From Citrobacter amalonaticus Y19 (GTDB lineage: Bacteria; Pseudomonadota; Gammaproteobacteria; Enterobacterales; Enterobacteriaceae), in NCBI RefSeq assembly GCF_000981805.1, contig NZ_CP011132.1, forward strand, positions 930,001 to 994,000: a DNA stretch of 64,000 nucleotides, written 5' to 3'. Below the pieces are notes generated by a model that searched no databases, was not told where the DNA came from, and saw nothing but the letters and a program-made list of their open reading frames with translations. Position numbers and translations under genes: made by a program. Shown one piece after another: positions 45,946 through 55,938 of this stretch (its first letter is position 1; every line of letters begins with the position of its first letter).

Positions 45946-48210
45946 ATGAAAATAACGACGGTCAGTCTGTGCGCATTAGGGGGAATTTTTCCCTTATTCT
46001 TGCTGCCCGTACTTCCGGGTTCATTGGCTGTTAGCATCCTGTTTGTGCTGGCCTGTCTGCTCGGTCTGTTTCACTGGAAAGTGGCGCAGTGTATCGGGCT
46101 TCTCCTGCTGTTTTTTCTTTGGGGCGTCATGGCGGCGAAGCAGTCGCTGTGGGCGGTAAATACATTGCCAGCCGCCACGCAGGAGGCGGTCGTGGAACTT
46201 ACGGCCACGGACAACATGACAACACACGCCGGGCGGATCACGCATCTTAATGGGCATCGTCTTTTCCCTACTGTAGGTATTGTGCTCTATGACCAGTACT
46301 TGCCGATAGCACCGTGTGCGGGGCAGCGTTGGGCGATGACGCTGAAGGTTCGCGCTATTCACGCTGAGCTGAATGACGGTGGATTTGATAGCCAGCGTTA
46401 TGCCTTAGCACAGCATCAGCCACTCACTGGTCGATTTTTGCAGGCAAAGGCTGTCGACAGCAGATGCAGCTGGCGAGCCCGTTATCTCGCCTCGTTGACC
46501 CGTTCTCTGGATAGCTATCCCTGGCAGCAGGTGATATTAGGGTTGGGGATGGGGGAACGCCTGCTGGTTCCGCAAGAGGTTAAAGCGATCATGCTTGATA
46601 CCGGTACGGCGCACTTGATGGCGATTTCCGGCCTGCATATCGCTTTTGCGGCTTTACTGGCTGCCGCGCTGATTCGCTGCGTGCAGTTCCTGCTGCCGGT
46701 CGGAGCGATCCACTGGCAGCACCCACTGATTGGCGGGCTTATTTGCGCCGCGTTTTATGCTTGGTTGACCGGATTACAGCCACCAGCGCTACGCACGGTG
46801 GTGGCGCTGGTGGTGTGGGGGGCGCTGAAATTAAGCGGGCGGCAATGGAGCGGTTGGTCGGTCTGGTGCTGTTGTCTGGCGGCCATTCTGATTGTCGATC
46901 CTGTCGCCGTGATCTCGCAAAGCCTGTGGCTTTCAGCTTTTGCCGTTGCGGCATTGCTGTTCTGGTACCAATGGTTTCCTTGTCCCGCCTGGCCTTTACC
47001 GCGCGTCGGGCGCTTACTGGTTGAACTGGCACATCTGCAACTGGGCATTACTTTGTTGATCCTGCCGCTACAAATTGCGCTGTTTCACGGTATCAGCCTG
47101 ACCTCTTTTGTCGCAAATTTGTTTGCTGTTCCTCTGGTCACGTTTGTTAGCGTTCCGCTGATCCTCGCTGGAATGGTGGTCCACCTCACTGGCCCACTGT
47201 TTCTCGAAGACGGATTCTGGTATCTGGCCGATCGCTCACTGGCCGCGTTATTCTGGGCGCTCAGGCACTTGCCTGCGGGATGGATCAATGTTGATGCCCG
47301 CTGGCAGTGGCTGGTCTTTGCGCCCTGGCTGATACTACCCGGCTGGCGATTCGTTGCATGGCGACTCTTTCCCGGTCTCTGTCTGGCGACGCTGGCGATA
47401 TTGAGCTGGCCGTTCTGGAGTCCGATACGTACCGACACCTGGCAGGTGCACATGCTGGATGTCGGACAAGGGTTGGCGATGGTCATTGCCCGCAATGGCA
47501 AAGCGTTACTCTATGATACCGGGCTGGGCTGGCCTGGAGGTGACAGCGCACAGCAGATGATCATTCCGTGGCTACGCTGGCATCACTTGCAGCCAGAGGG
47601 CATTATTCTCAGCCATGAGCATCTCGACCATCGAGGTGGACTACACTCTTTGCAGACAACCTGGCCAACGCTTTGGGTGCGCAGCCCGCTAGGCTGGCAG
47701 GGCCATTTGCCGTGTTATCGCGGTGAGACGTGGCAATGGCAGGGATTGCGTTTTAGCGCGCACTGGCCGTTGAAGGGGGACCTGACGCAGGGAAATAACC
47801 ATTCCTGTGTCATAAAGATTGATGATGGCAGGCACAGTATTCTGCTGACGGGTGATATAGAGTCCCCGGCGGAACAGAAGATGTTAAGTCATTACTGGCA
47901 GCATCTTTCAGCGACGGTTGTCCAGGTACCGCATCATGGCAGCAACAGTTCTTCTTCACTGTCATTCATTCAACGCGTCAATGGTAGGGCGGCGCTGGCC
48001 TCGGCATCACGCTACAACGCCTGGAGACTGCCGTCCCGGAAGGTGAAGCAGCGCTATCAGCAACAGGGTTACCGGTGGTGTGATACCCCTCATCAGGGGC
48101 AAATTTCGCTGGATTTTTCAACACAAGGCTGGCAGGTCATCAGCCTGCGGGAGCAAATTTTACCTCGTTGGTATCATCAGTGGTTTGGCGTGTCAGACGA
48201 TAACGGGTAG
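45946..48210 (+). CDS. ycaI: YcaI, ComEC/Rec2-family membrane protein
   Basis: YcaI is the enteric ComEC/Rec2 homologue, an inner-membrane protein whose relatives pass single-stranded DNA into competent cells. From the ATG at 45946, five bases after GGAGG, it has 754 residues, as in E. coli. An N-terminal OB-like periplasmic domain and the Competence core (GTAHLMAISGLHIAFAALLAA near 222-242, ALRTVVALVVWG) are followed by a metallo-beta-lactamase-like domain with LSHEHLDHRGG (about 560-570) and VPHHGSNSS. All metal ligands look intact. It ends 36 bases before msbA. Confidence 0.95.
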   Translation: MKITTVSLCALGGIFPLFLLPVLPGSLAVSILFVLACLLGLFHWKVAQCIGLLLLFFLWGVMAAKQSLWAVNTLPAATQEAVVELTATDNMTTHAGRITHLNGHRLFPTVGIVLYDQYLPIAPCAGQRWAMTLKVRAIHAELNDGGFDSQRYALAQHQPLTGRFLQAKAVDSRCSWRARYLASLTRSLDSYPWQQVILGLGMGERLLVPQEVKAIMLDTGTAHLMAISGLHIAFAALLAAALIRCVQFLLPVGAIHWQHPLIGGLICAAFYAWLTGLQPPALRTVVALVVWGALKLSGRQWSGWSVWCCCLAAILIVDPVAVISQSLWLSAFAVAALLFWYQWFPCPAWPLPRVGRLLVELAHLQLGITLLILPLQIALFHGISLTSFVANLFAVPLVTFVSVPLILAGMVVHLTGPLFLEDGFWYLADRSLAALFWALRHLPAGWINVDARWQWLVFAPWLILPGWRFVAWRLFPGLCLATLAILSWPFWSPIRTDTWQVHMLDVGQGLAMVIARNGKALLYDTGLGWPGGDSAQQMIIPWLRWHHLQPEGIILSHEHLDHRGGLHSLQTTWPTLWVRSPLGWQGHLPCYRGETWQWQGLRFSAHWPLKGDLTQGNNHSCVIKIDDGRHSILLTGDIESPAEQKMLSHYWQHLSATVVQVPHHGSNSSSSLSFIQRVNGRAALASASRYNAWRLPSRKVKQRYQQQGYRWCDTPHQGQISLDFSTQGWQVISLREQILPRWYHQWFGVSDDNG

Positions 48211-48246
48211 AATATGCGGCTATTTCAACAGATGCTGGTTTCTTGA

Positions 48247-49995
48247 ATGCATAACGATAAAGATCTCTCTACGTGGCAGACGTTTCGCCGACTGTGGCCA
48301 ACCATTGCGCCTTTCAAATCGGGTCTGATCGTGGCGGGTGTTGCGTTAATCCTCAACGCGGCCAGCGATACCTTCATGTTATCGCTCCTCAAACCATTAC
48401 TGGACGATGGTTTTGGTAAAACAGATCGCTCAGTGTTGCTTTGGATGCCGCTGGTGGTTATTGGGCTGATGATTTTACGTGGTATCACCAGCTATATCTC
48501 CAGCTACTGTATTTCCTGGGTATCAGGCAAAGTGGTCATGACCATGCGTCGTCGCCTGTTTGGCCATATGATGGGAATGCCGGTTTCCTTCTTTGACAAG
48601 CAGTCCACCGGGACGCTGCTTTCTCGTATTACTTACGATTCTGAACAGGTTGCCTCTTCGTCTTCCGGCGCGCTGATTACTGTTGTGCGTGAAGGCGCAT
48701 CAATAATCGGCCTGTTCATCATGATGTTCTATTACAGCTGGCAGTTGTCGATCATCCTCGTTGTGCTGGCGCCTATTGTGTCGATTGCAATTCGCGTGGT
48801 CTCCAAACGTTTTCGTGCTATCAGTAAGAATATGCAGAATACGATGGGGCAGGTGACGACCAGCGCGGAGCAGATGTTGAAAGGCCACAAAGAGGTACTG
48901 ATCTTTGGTGGTCAGGGGGTGGAAACGAAGCGCTTTGACAAAGTCAGTAACAAGATGCGTTTGCAGGGGATGAAGATGGTTTCTGCCTCTTCCATTTCCG
49001 ATCCTATCATCCAGTTGATTGCTTCTCTGGCGCTGGCGTTTGTTCTGTATGCAGCCAGCTTCCCAAGCGTTATGGACAGCCTGACGGCAGGGACGATCAC
49101 CGTGGTCTTCTCGTCAATGATTGCCCTGATGCGCCCGCTGAAATCGCTGACTAACGTCAACGCCCAGTTCCAGCGTGGTATGGCTGCATGTCAGACTCTG
49201 TTTGCTATCCTGGATAGCGAGCAGGAAAAAGACGAAGGTAAACGCGTGATTGAACGTGCGACCGGCGATCTGGAATTCCGTAATGTGACCTTTACCTATC
49301 CGGGCCGCGAAGTGCCGGCACTGCGCAATATCAACCTGAAAATCCCGGCAGGTAAAACCGTCGCGTTAGTGGGACGTTCAGGTTCCGGTAAATCAACCAT
49401 TGCCAGTCTGATCACGCGTTTCTATGACATCAATGAAGGCGAAATCCTGATGGATGGTCACGATCTGCGTGAGTACACCCTGGCCTCGTTGCGTAATCAG
49501 GTGGCGCTGGTTTCGCAAAACGTGCATCTGTTCAACGACACGGTGGCGAACAACATCGCCTATGCGCGAACTGAGCAATATAGCCGCGAGCAGATTGAGG
49601 AAGCGGCCCGTATGGCCTATGCCATGGACTTTATCAATAAGATGGATGAAGGCCTTGATACGGTGATCGGCGAAAATGGCGTGCTGCTTTCCGGCGGTCA
49701 ACGTCAGCGTATCGCCATTGCACGTGCTTTGCTGCGTGACAGTCCGATTCTGATCCTCGATGAAGCCACGTCTGCTCTGGATACCGAATCAGAGCGCGCC
49801 ATTCAGGCGGCGCTGGACGAACTGCAGAAAAACCGCACCTCGCTGGTTATTGCGCACCGTCTCTCAACCATCGAACAGGCTGACGAAATTGTGGTCGTGG
49901 AAGATGGTCTGATTGTGGAACGTGGTACGCACAGCGAACTGCTGGAACATCGCGGCGTCTATGCGCAACTGCACAAAATGCAATTTGGTCAATGA
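48247..49995 (+). CDS. msbA: Lipid A flippase MsbA
   Basis: MsbA is the homodimeric ABC exporter that flips lipid A core across the inner membrane. It has 582 residues, as in E. coli. Six membrane helices occupy the first 320 residues; the ATPase has GRSGSGKST (about 377-385), signature LSGGQ and Walker B ILILDEATSALD. The lpxK start codon overlaps its stop (ATGA), so the two lipid A genes are translationally coupled. Confidence 0.99.
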   Translation: MHNDKDLSTWQTFRRLWPTIAPFKSGLIVAGVALILNAASDTFMLSLLKPLLDDGFGKTDRSVLLWMPLVVIGLMILRGITSYISSYCISWVSGKVVMTMRRRLFGHMMGMPVSFFDKQSTGTLLSRITYDSEQVASSSSGALITVVREGASIIGLFIMMFYYSWQLSIILVVLAPIVSIAIRVVSKRFRAISKNMQNTMGQVTTSAEQMLKGHKEVLIFGGQGVETKRFDKVSNKMRLQGMKMVSASSISDPIIQLIASLALAFVLYAASFPSVMDSLTAGTITVVFSSMIALMRPLKSLTNVNAQFQRGMAACQTLFAILDSEQEKDEGKRVIERATGDLEFRNVTFTYPGREVPALRNINLKIPAGKTVALVGRSGSGKSTIASLITRFYDINEGEILMDGHDLREYTLASLRNQVALVSQNVHLFNDTVANNIAYARTEQYSREQIEEAARMAYAMDFINKMDEGLDTVIGENGVLLSGGQRQRIAIARALLRDSPILILDEATSALDTESERAIQAALDELQKNRTSLVIAHRLSTIEQADEIVVVEDGLIVERGTHSELLEHRGVYAQLHKMQFGQ

Positions 49996-50969
49996 TCGCA
50001 CGCATCTGGTCCGGTGAGTCGCCCTTGTGGCGACTGTTACTCCCTCTCTCCTGGCTGTACGGCCTGGTGAGCGGGGGGATTCGTCTGTGCTATACGCTCG
50101 GGATCAAGCGCGCCTGGCGCGCACCGGTGCCAGTGGTGGTGGTCGGTAACCTGACGGCGGGTGGTAACGGTAAAACGCCGGTGGTGATTTGGCTGGTGGA
50201 ACAACTCCAGCAGCGTGGTCTTCGTGTTGGGGTAGTTTCCCGTGGTTACGGTGGCAAAGCGGCATCTTATCCCTTGCTGCTGAATGCCGAAACCACGACA
50301 ACGGAAGCGGGTGATGAACCGGTGTTGATTTATCAGCGCACCGGCGCGCCGGTCGCCGTGTCACCCAACCGGGCTGATGCGGTCAACGCGATTCTGGCGC
50401 ATCACGATGTACAGATTATTGTCACCGATGATGGTCTTCAGCACTACCGTCTGGCCCGCGATGTCGAGATTGTGGTGGTCGATGGCGTTCGTCGCTTCGG
50501 CAACGGCTGGTGGCTACCGGCAGGTCCGATGCGTGAGCGCGCAGGCCGCCTGAAAACGGTGGATGCAGTCATCGTCAACGGTGGCATCCCGCAGGCGGGG
50601 GAGATCCCGATGCGTCTGGCGGCAGGACTGGCCGTGAACCTGCGTACCGGTGAGCGTCGCGATGTCGCGCAACTGCAAAATGTCGTGGCGATGGCCGGTA
50701 TTGGTCATCCGCCGCGCTTTTTTGCCACGTTAGAGGCCTGTGGCGTACAGCCGCAGAAGTGTGTTCCGCTGGCAGATCATCAGGCGTTGACTTCGCGTGA
50801 TGTCAACGGCTTACTGAATACATCGCAAACGCTGGTCATGACGGAGAAGGACGCCGTTAAGTGCCGTGCTTTTGCGGAAGATAACTGGTGGTATCTCCCT
50901 GTCGACGCACACCTGTCGGGGACAGAACCAGAGACATTACTCGAAAAATTGATCTCGCTGGTACGTTAG
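49992..50969 (+). CDS. lpxK: Tetraacyldisaccharide 4'-kinase
   Basis: LpxK adds the 4'-phosphate to the lipid A precursor at the inner membrane. The product is 325 residues, three fewer than in E. coli. An N-terminal hydrophobic segment is followed by the P-loop GNLTAGGNGKTP (about residues 52-63) and the catalytic DDGLQHYRLARD. It overlaps msbA by four bases; ycaQ follows after 39 bases. Confidence 0.98.
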   Translation: MIARIWSGESPLWRLLLPLSWLYGLVSGGIRLCYTLGIKRAWRAPVPVVVVGNLTAGGNGKTPVVIWLVEQLQQRGLRVGVVSRGYGGKAASYPLLLNAETTTTEAGDEPVLIYQRTGAPVAVSPNRADAVNAILAHHDVQIIVTDDGLQHYRLARDVEIVVVDGVRRFGNGWWLPAGPMRERAGRLKTVDAVIVNGGIPQAGEIPMRLAAGLAVNLRTGERRDVAQLQNVVAMAGIGHPPRFFATLEACGVQPQKCVPLADHQALTSRDVNGLLNTSQTLVMTEKDAVKCRAFAEDNWWYLPVDAHLSGTEPETLLEKLISLVR

Positions 50970-51008
50970 CACCACCATGACGGCGGCGAATGAATGAGGG
51001 AATCATGA

Positions 51009-52241
51009 ATGTCGTTGCCGTACCTCTCTCTTACGGATGCCCGTAACCTTCATCTCGCCGCCCAGGGGCTGTTAAAAAAACCGCGCCGCCGCGCGCTGGC
51101 AAGCGACATCCTGCCGACGATTACCCGTATGTCGCTGCTGCAAATCGATACCATCAATATTGTTGCCCGCAGCCCCTACCTTGTGCTGTTCAGCCGACTG
51201 GGGAATTACACAACGCAGTGGCTGGATGATGCCCTGACACAGGGAGAGTTGATGGAGTACTGGGCTCATGAAGCCTGTTTCCTGCCGCGCAGTGATTTCA
51301 CACTGATACGCCACCGGATGCTGGCACCTGAAAAAATGGGCTGGAAGTATCAGGCGGCGTGGATGAAAGAGCATGCTGGCGAAATTGAACAACTGTTGCA
51401 GCATATTCATCAAAACGGACCGGTACGCTCAGCGGACTTTGAGCACCAGCGTAAAGGCAACAGCGGCTGGTGGGACTGGAAGCCGCACAAGCTACATCTG
51501 GAAGGGCTGTTCACGGCAGGAAAGGTGATGGTGATCGAGCGGCGTAATTTCCAGCGCGTCTACGATCTCACGCATCGCGTCATGCCACACTGGGATGATG
51601 AACGCGATCTGCTCCCCCGGGCGCAAGCGGAGTCTGTCATGCTGGACAACAGCGCGCGCAGCCTGGGGATTTTCCGCGAACAGTGGCTGGCAGATTATTA
51701 CCGTCTGAAACGTCCCGAATTACAAAACTGGCGCGACGTGCGGGCTGAACAGCAGCAGATCGTTCCGATCGAGGTCGAAAACCTTGGTCGCCTTTGGTTG
51801 CACGCGGATTTACTGCCAATGCTGGAACAGGCACAGGCAGGAAAGCTGAGCGCGACGCATAGCGCGGTGCTGTCGCCGTTTGATCCGGTGGTCTGGGATC
51901 GCAAACGTGCGGAGCAACTGTTTGATTTCAGCTATCGGCTGGAATGTTACACGCCGGCGCCAAAGCGCCAGTATGGATACTTTGTCCTGCCTTTGCTCCA
52001 CCGGGGGCAACTGGTGGGGCGGATGGACGCCAAAATGCACCGTAGAACGGGCGTGCTGGAGGTGATTTCTCTCTATCTGCAGGAGGGGGTAAAGCCAGGA
52101 GTGACGCTGCAAAACGGCATACAGCAGGCGATAAACGACTTCGCCCGCTGGCAGAATGCCACTCGCGTGACGCTTGGCCACTGTCCGGAAGGGATATTTG
52201 CGCAATGTCGGCAGGGGTGGGAAATAGACGCAGTCGCATGA
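51009..52241 (+). CDS. ycaQ: YcaQ DNA glycosylase for interstrand crosslinks
   Basis: YcaQ belongs to the HTH_42/AlkZ family and in E. coli unhooks DNA interstrand crosslinks and removes alkylated bases. It has 410 residues, as in E. coli. The catalytic QxD motif is Q45-I-D47 (LLQIDTINIV), within winged-helix modules. The C-terminal CYTPAPKRQYGYFVLPLL segment is the conserved DNA-contact region. The start follows GAGGGAATCATGA; it lies between lpxK and ycaR in the envelope gene run. Confidence 0.95.
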   Translation: MSLPYLSLTDARNLHLAAQGLLKKPRRRALASDILPTITRMSLLQIDTINIVARSPYLVLFSRLGNYTTQWLDDALTQGELMEYWAHEACFLPRSDFTLIRHRMLAPEKMGWKYQAAWMKEHAGEIEQLLQHIHQNGPVRSADFEHQRKGNSGWWDWKPHKLHLEGLFTAGKVMVIERRNFQRVYDLTHRVMPHWDDERDLLPRAQAESVMLDNSARSLGIFREQWLADYYRLKRPELQNWRDVRAEQQQIVPIEVENLGRLWLHADLLPMLEQAQAGKLSATHSAVLSPFDPVVWDRKRAEQLFDFSYRLECYTPAPKRQYGYFVLPLLHRGQLVGRMDAKMHRRTGVLEVISLYLQEGVKPGVTLQNGIQQAINDFARWQNATRVTLGHCPEGIFAQCRQGWEIDAVA

Positions 52242-52292
52242 GCGAATATGATAAGATCGCCGCATTCATTACCCGGTCCATCTGGAGGAACT

Positions 52293-52475
52293 ATGGATCA
52301 TCGTCTGCTTGAAATCGTTGCCTGCCCGGTCTGTAACGGAAAACTCTGGTACAACCAGGAAAAACAAGAACTGATCTGCAAACTGGATAACCTCGCTTTT
52401 CCGCTGCGTGATGGCATTCCCGTTTTGCTGGAAACCGAGGCCCGCGTGTTAGCGGCTGATGAGCGTAAATCATGA
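52293..52475 (+). CDS. ycaR: YcaR Trm112-like small protein
   Basis: YcaR is a 60-residue Trm112/UPF0434-family protein. The fold usually holds zinc through Cys residues; here CPVC (11-14) and one further Cys near 33 are seen, so a full four-Cys site is absent. AGGAAC precedes the ATG at 52293. kdsB starts inside its stop codon (ATGA overlap), so the genes are coupled. Its exact role is unknown. Confidence 0.92.
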   Translation: MDHRLLEIVACPVCNGKLWYNQEKQELICKLDNLAFPLRDGIPVLLETEARVLAADERKS

Positions 52476-53218
52476 GTTTTGTCGTCATTATTCCTGCCCG
52501 CTACGCCTCCACGCGTCTGCCGGGTAAGCCGTTACAGGATATCAACGGTAAGCCGATGATTGTGCATGTGCTGGAGCGCGCCCGTGAATCCGGCGCTGAG
52601 CGCATTATCGTCGCGACCGACCATGAAGACGTCGCACGTGCCGTTGAAGCGGCGGGTGGGGAAGTGTGCATGACCCGCGTCGATCACCAGTCGGGGACAG
52701 AACGTCTGGCAGAAGTGGTCGAGAAGTGTGGCTTCAGTGATGACACCGTGATTGTCAACGTGCAGGGCGATGAACCGATGATCCCGGCCGTCATCATTCG
52801 TCAGGTGGCGGAAAATCTGGCGCAGCGTCAGGTTGGAATGGCCACGCTCGCGGCACCGATTCACAGCGCAGAAGAAGCGTTCAATCCTAATGCGGTGAAG
52901 GTTGTACTGGATGCCGAAGGCTATGCGCTGTATTTCTCGCGTGCAACGATCCCCTGGGATCGCGACCGTTTTGCGAAAAGTCGCGAGACTGTTGGCGACA
53001 CCTTCCTGCGCCACCTTGGCATTTACGGCTACCGCGCCGGATTTATCCGCCGTTATGTGAGCTGGCAGCCCAGTCCGCTGGAAAATATTGAGATGCTGGA
53101 GCAACTCCGTGTGCTGTGGTACGGCGAAAAAATCCACGTAGCCGTGGCAAAAGAGGTGCCTGGCACCGGCGTTGATACCGCAGAAGACCTCGAGCGCGTT
53201 CGCGCTGAAATGCGTTAA
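52472..53218 (+). CDS. kdsB: CMP-KDO synthetase
   Basis: KdsB activates 3-deoxy-manno-octulosonate with CTP, giving CMP-KDO for the lipopolysaccharide inner core. It has 248 residues, as in E. coli. The nucleotide-binding IIPARYASTRLPGKPL motif opens the protein and NVQGDEPMI supplies metal-binding Asp. It overlaps ycaR by four bases and ends at a long hairpin. Confidence 0.99.
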   Translation: MSFVVIIPARYASTRLPGKPLQDINGKPMIVHVLERARESGAERIIVATDHEDVARAVEAAGGEVCMTRVDHQSGTERLAEVVEKCGFSDDTVIVNVQGDEPMIPAVIIRQVAENLAQRQVGMATLAAPIHSAEEAFNPNAVKVVLDAEGYALYFSRATIPWDRDRFAKSRETVGDTFLRHLGIYGYRAGFIRRYVSWQPSPLENIEMLEQLRVLWYGEKIHVAVAKEVPGTGVDTAEDLERVRAEMR

Positions 53219-53225
53219 TTCTCTT

Positions 53226-53261
53226 TACGACACTCCGCTCATTAGTGAGAGGAGTGTCGTA
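53226..53261 (+). terminator. Hairpin terminator after kdsB
   Basis: An 11-bp perfect stem (53226-53236 with 53251-53261) encloses a smaller CTCA/TGAG stem. The plus-strand tail is only moderately T-rich further on, so termination strength is uncertain. Confidence 0.6.
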
Positions 53262-53370
53262 CCGTTACGATTTTCCACGTTTTTTCTTTTCAACAATTGA
53301 TCTCATCCGGGTGACATCCGACGGTGTGGCGCTCATTATAAAAGCAGTAGCTTTTATGAGGGCAATCTGA

Positions 53371-54264
53371 ATGGAACAGCTGCGCGCCGAATTAAGTCAT
53401 TTACTGGGCGAAAAACTGAGCCGCATTGAATGCGTGAATGAAAAAGTCGACACGGCACTGTGGGCGCTTTATGACAGTCAGGGCAACCCGATGCCGTTGA
53501 TGGCCCAAAGTTTCACCACGCCGGGTGTCGCACAGCAACTGGCCTGGAAAACCACTATGTTAGCGCGTAGCGGCACCGTGCGAATGCCGGTCATTTACGG
53601 GGTGATGACCCACGACGAGCATCCCGGTCCGGATGTCTTACTGTTGGAACGCCTGCGTGGCGTCCCGGTCGAAGCGCCAGCCCGGACGCCGGAGCGCTGG
53701 GAACAGCTCAAAGATCAGATTGTCGAAGGGCTACTGGCCTGGCACCGCCAGGATAGCCGGGGCTGCGTCGGTGCGGTGGACAATACGCAGGAGAACATCT
53801 GGCCCTCATGGTACCGCCAGCGTGTTGAGGTGCTCTGGAGTACGCTCAACCAGTTCAACAACACCGGGCTGACGATGCAGGACAGACGCATTCTGTTCCG
53901 TACCCGTGAATGCCTGCCGGCGCTGTTTGAAGGATTTAATGACAACTGTGTGCTGGTGCATGGCAATTTCAGTCTGCGCAGCATGCTGAAAGATGCCCGG
54001 AGCGACCAGCTTCTGGCAATGGTGGGACCTGGTATCATGCTCTGGGCGCCACGGGAGTACGAACTGTTCCGGCTGATGGATAATACGCTGGCGGAAGGGT
54101 TACTCTGGCACTACCTGCAACGCGCGCCAGTGGCGGAATCGTTCATCTGGCGGCGTTGGCTATATGTGTTATGGGATGAAGTTGCGCAACTGGTTAATAC
54201 CGGGCGTTTCAACCGATCTCACTTTGATCTTGCCGCTAAATCACTCCTGCCCTGGCTCGCCTGA
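53371..54264 (+). CDS. ycbJ: YcbJ phosphotransferase-like protein
   Basis: YcbJ is a 297-residue conserved enteric protein with a resemblance to aminoglycoside/choline-type phosphotransferases. The pattern LLLERLRGVPVE, the HGN motif (VLVHGNFSLRSML) and a following acidic region fit the kinase fold, though the usual DxD after HGN reads differently and activity is unproven. Its last 24 bases overlap the end of convergent elyC. Function is unknown. Confidence 0.9.
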   Translation: MEQLRAELSHLLGEKLSRIECVNEKVDTALWALYDSQGNPMPLMAQSFTTPGVAQQLAWKTTMLARSGTVRMPVIYGVMTHDEHPGPDVLLLERLRGVPVEAPARTPERWEQLKDQIVEGLLAWHRQDSRGCVGAVDNTQENIWPSWYRQRVEVLWSTLNQFNNTGLTMQDRRILFRTRECLPALFEGFNDNCVLVHGNFSLRSMLKDARSDQLLAMVGPGIMLWAPREYELFRLMDNTLAEGLLWHYLQRAPVAESFIWRRWLYVLWDEVAQLVNTGRFNRSHFDLAAKSLLPWLA

Positions 54265-55020
54265 CGACCTTTTCAGCCACTGCCAGGCTCTCCCCAGCGT
54301 CTCGTAGCTTGCCCGATCGCTATGCATCAACCAGACGGGTGAGGGGATCGCTCGTTCCCACGGATTCAATGGCGAATCGATGGCCAGTTGATTCGCCGGA
54401 GCCGGCAGCGGGTTCAATCCGGCCTGCTGAAAGAAAATCATCGCTCGCGGCAGATGGGAGGCGGACGTGACCAACAGGAATGGCGCGTCGCCGATGGCCT
54501 GCTTCACGGCGGCGGCTTCTTCCTCGGTATCCCTGGGCCTGTCCAGTCTAATAATATCCTCTTCCGGCACACCCAGCGATTGCGCCACCCGCGCGCCGAC
54601 CTCAGCCGTACTCACTGGATTGGTTATGGCATTCGCGCCGGTAAAGATCAATTTCGAACCCGGGTTGGCCCGCCACAGTCGTATTCCCTCATTAAGACGC
54701 GGCAGACTGTTATTGATCAGGTTGGAACTGGGCGCCCACTGTGGGTTCCAGGTATAGCCGCCGCCCAGTACGACGATGTATTTTACTTTCTGCGTATCCT
54801 GCCAGGTCGGGTAGCTCGTTTCTATCGGGCGCAGCAGATGATCGGCAACGGGTTGCAGGCTAAGCAGGAACAGCGTCAGCCAACTGAGGCTGATGAACAC
54901 CTTTCCCGTTTTCTGAAAACGGCTAAACCACAACAACGCCAGGCCGAACCCCATCATCAGGAGCAGAAAAGGGAGGGGTAGCAGCATGCCGCCAATCACT
55001 TTCTTCAGTGTAAAAAGCAT
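54241..55020 (-). CDS. elyC: ElyC envelope biogenesis factor
   Basis: ElyC (YcbC) is an inner-membrane DUF218 protein needed for peptidoglycan synthesis at low temperature in E. coli. It has 259 residues, as in E. coli. Two N-terminal membrane helices (about 8-31 and 38-58) precede the periplasmic DUF218 domain with VVLGGGYTWNP, IFTGANA and DTEEEA motifs. Its end overlaps that of convergent ycbJ; it is divergent from cmoM. Confidence 0.97.
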   Translation of the reverse strand: MLFTLKKVIGGMLLPLPFLLLMMGFGLALLWFSRFQKTGKVFISLSWLTLFLLSLQPVADHLLRPIETSYPTWQDTQKVKYIVVLGGGYTWNPQWAPSSNLINNSLPRLNEGIRLWRANPGSKLIFTGANAITNPVSTAEVGARVAQSLGVPEEDIIRLDRPRDTEEEAAAVKQAIGDAPFLLVTSASHLPRAMIFFQQAGLNPLPAPANQLAIDSPLNPWERAIPSPVWLMHSDRASYETLGRAWQWLKRSSGEPGQE

Positions 55021-55155
55021 CCTTTTTGGTTCCTTTTTTGACCATATAGCAGAAGAATAATCAGGATATTACACCAGAGAGGTTCATTCTCCGCGCGGGT
55101 GTGACAAAATAGCGGTTTTATCAGAGAACAGCTAAGCCAGCCTGTGGAGAACCCG

Positions 55156-55935
55156 ATGCGGGATCGCAATTTTGATGACATTGCTGAGAAGTTTTCCCGT
55201 AATATTTACGGCACCACAAAAGGGCAGCTAAGACAGGCGATCCTGTGGCAGGATCTCGACCGTGTGCTGGCGGACTACGGCTCGCAGAAACTGCGGGTAC
55301 TGGACGCCGGTGGCGGTGAAGGGCAGACGGCCATTAAACTGGCAGAGCGCGGTCATCACGTGACGCTGTGCGATCTGTCCGGTGAGATGATCGCCCGTGC
55401 GCAACGGGCGGCAGAAGATAAAGATGTGAGCCACAACATGCATTTTATACAATGCGCCGCTCAGGACGTTGCTTCGCATTTGGAAAGCCCTGTTGATCTG
55501 ATATTGTTTCACGCTGTGCTGGAATGGGTCGCCGATCCGGTCAGTGTGTTAGAGACCCTTTGGTCCGTATTGCGTCCCGGTGGCGTACTGTCGTTAATGT
55601 TCTACAATGCCAACGGTCTATTGATGCATAACATGGTGGCGGGGAACTTTGACTACGTGCAGATAGGGATGCCAAAGCGTAAGAAGCGTACCCTTTCGCC
55701 AGACTATCCGCGTGAACCAGAACAGGTTTACCAGTGGCTGGAACAGATTGGCTGGCAGATCACCGGGAAGACCGGGGTGCGCGTGTTTCATGATTATCTG
55801 CGTGAGAAGCATCAGCAGCGTGACTGTTATGAGATATTGCTTGAATTAGAAACGCGTTATTGTCGCCAGGAACCGTATGTCAGCCTGGGTCGTTACATTC
55901 ACGTCACCGCGCGTAAACCGCAGATGCAAGGATAA
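55156..55935 (+). CDS. cmoM: CmoM tRNA carboxymethoxyuridine methyltransferase
   Basis: CmoM (formerly SmtA) uses S-adenosylmethionine to methylate carboxymethoxyuridine at tRNA position 34. From the ATG at 55156 it has 259 residues (E. coli 261). The SAM motif VLDAGGGEGQTA and motif II (VDLILFHAVLEWV) are clear. An in-frame GTG at 55144 is an alternative start, but GGAG at 55146-55149 is correctly spaced for the ATG. mukF begins three bases after the stop, making it the first gene of cmoM-mukFEB. Confidence 0.97.
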   Translation: MRDRNFDDIAEKFSRNIYGTTKGQLRQAILWQDLDRVLADYGSQKLRVLDAGGGEGQTAIKLAERGHHVTLCDLSGEMIARAQRAAEDKDVSHNMHFIQCAAQDVASHLESPVDLILFHAVLEWVADPVSVLETLWSVLRPGGVLSLMFYNANGLLMHNMVAGNFDYVQIGMPKRKKRTLSPDYPREPEQVYQWLEQIGWQITGKTGVRVFHDYLREKHQQRDCYEILLELETRYCRQEPYVSLGRYIHVTARKPQMQG

Positions 55936-55938
55936 CTT

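Noticed and set aside
45946..48210. ycaI as evidence of a competence locus
   Set aside because: It is the conserved stand-alone enteric copy next to msbA, with no other competence genes nearby.
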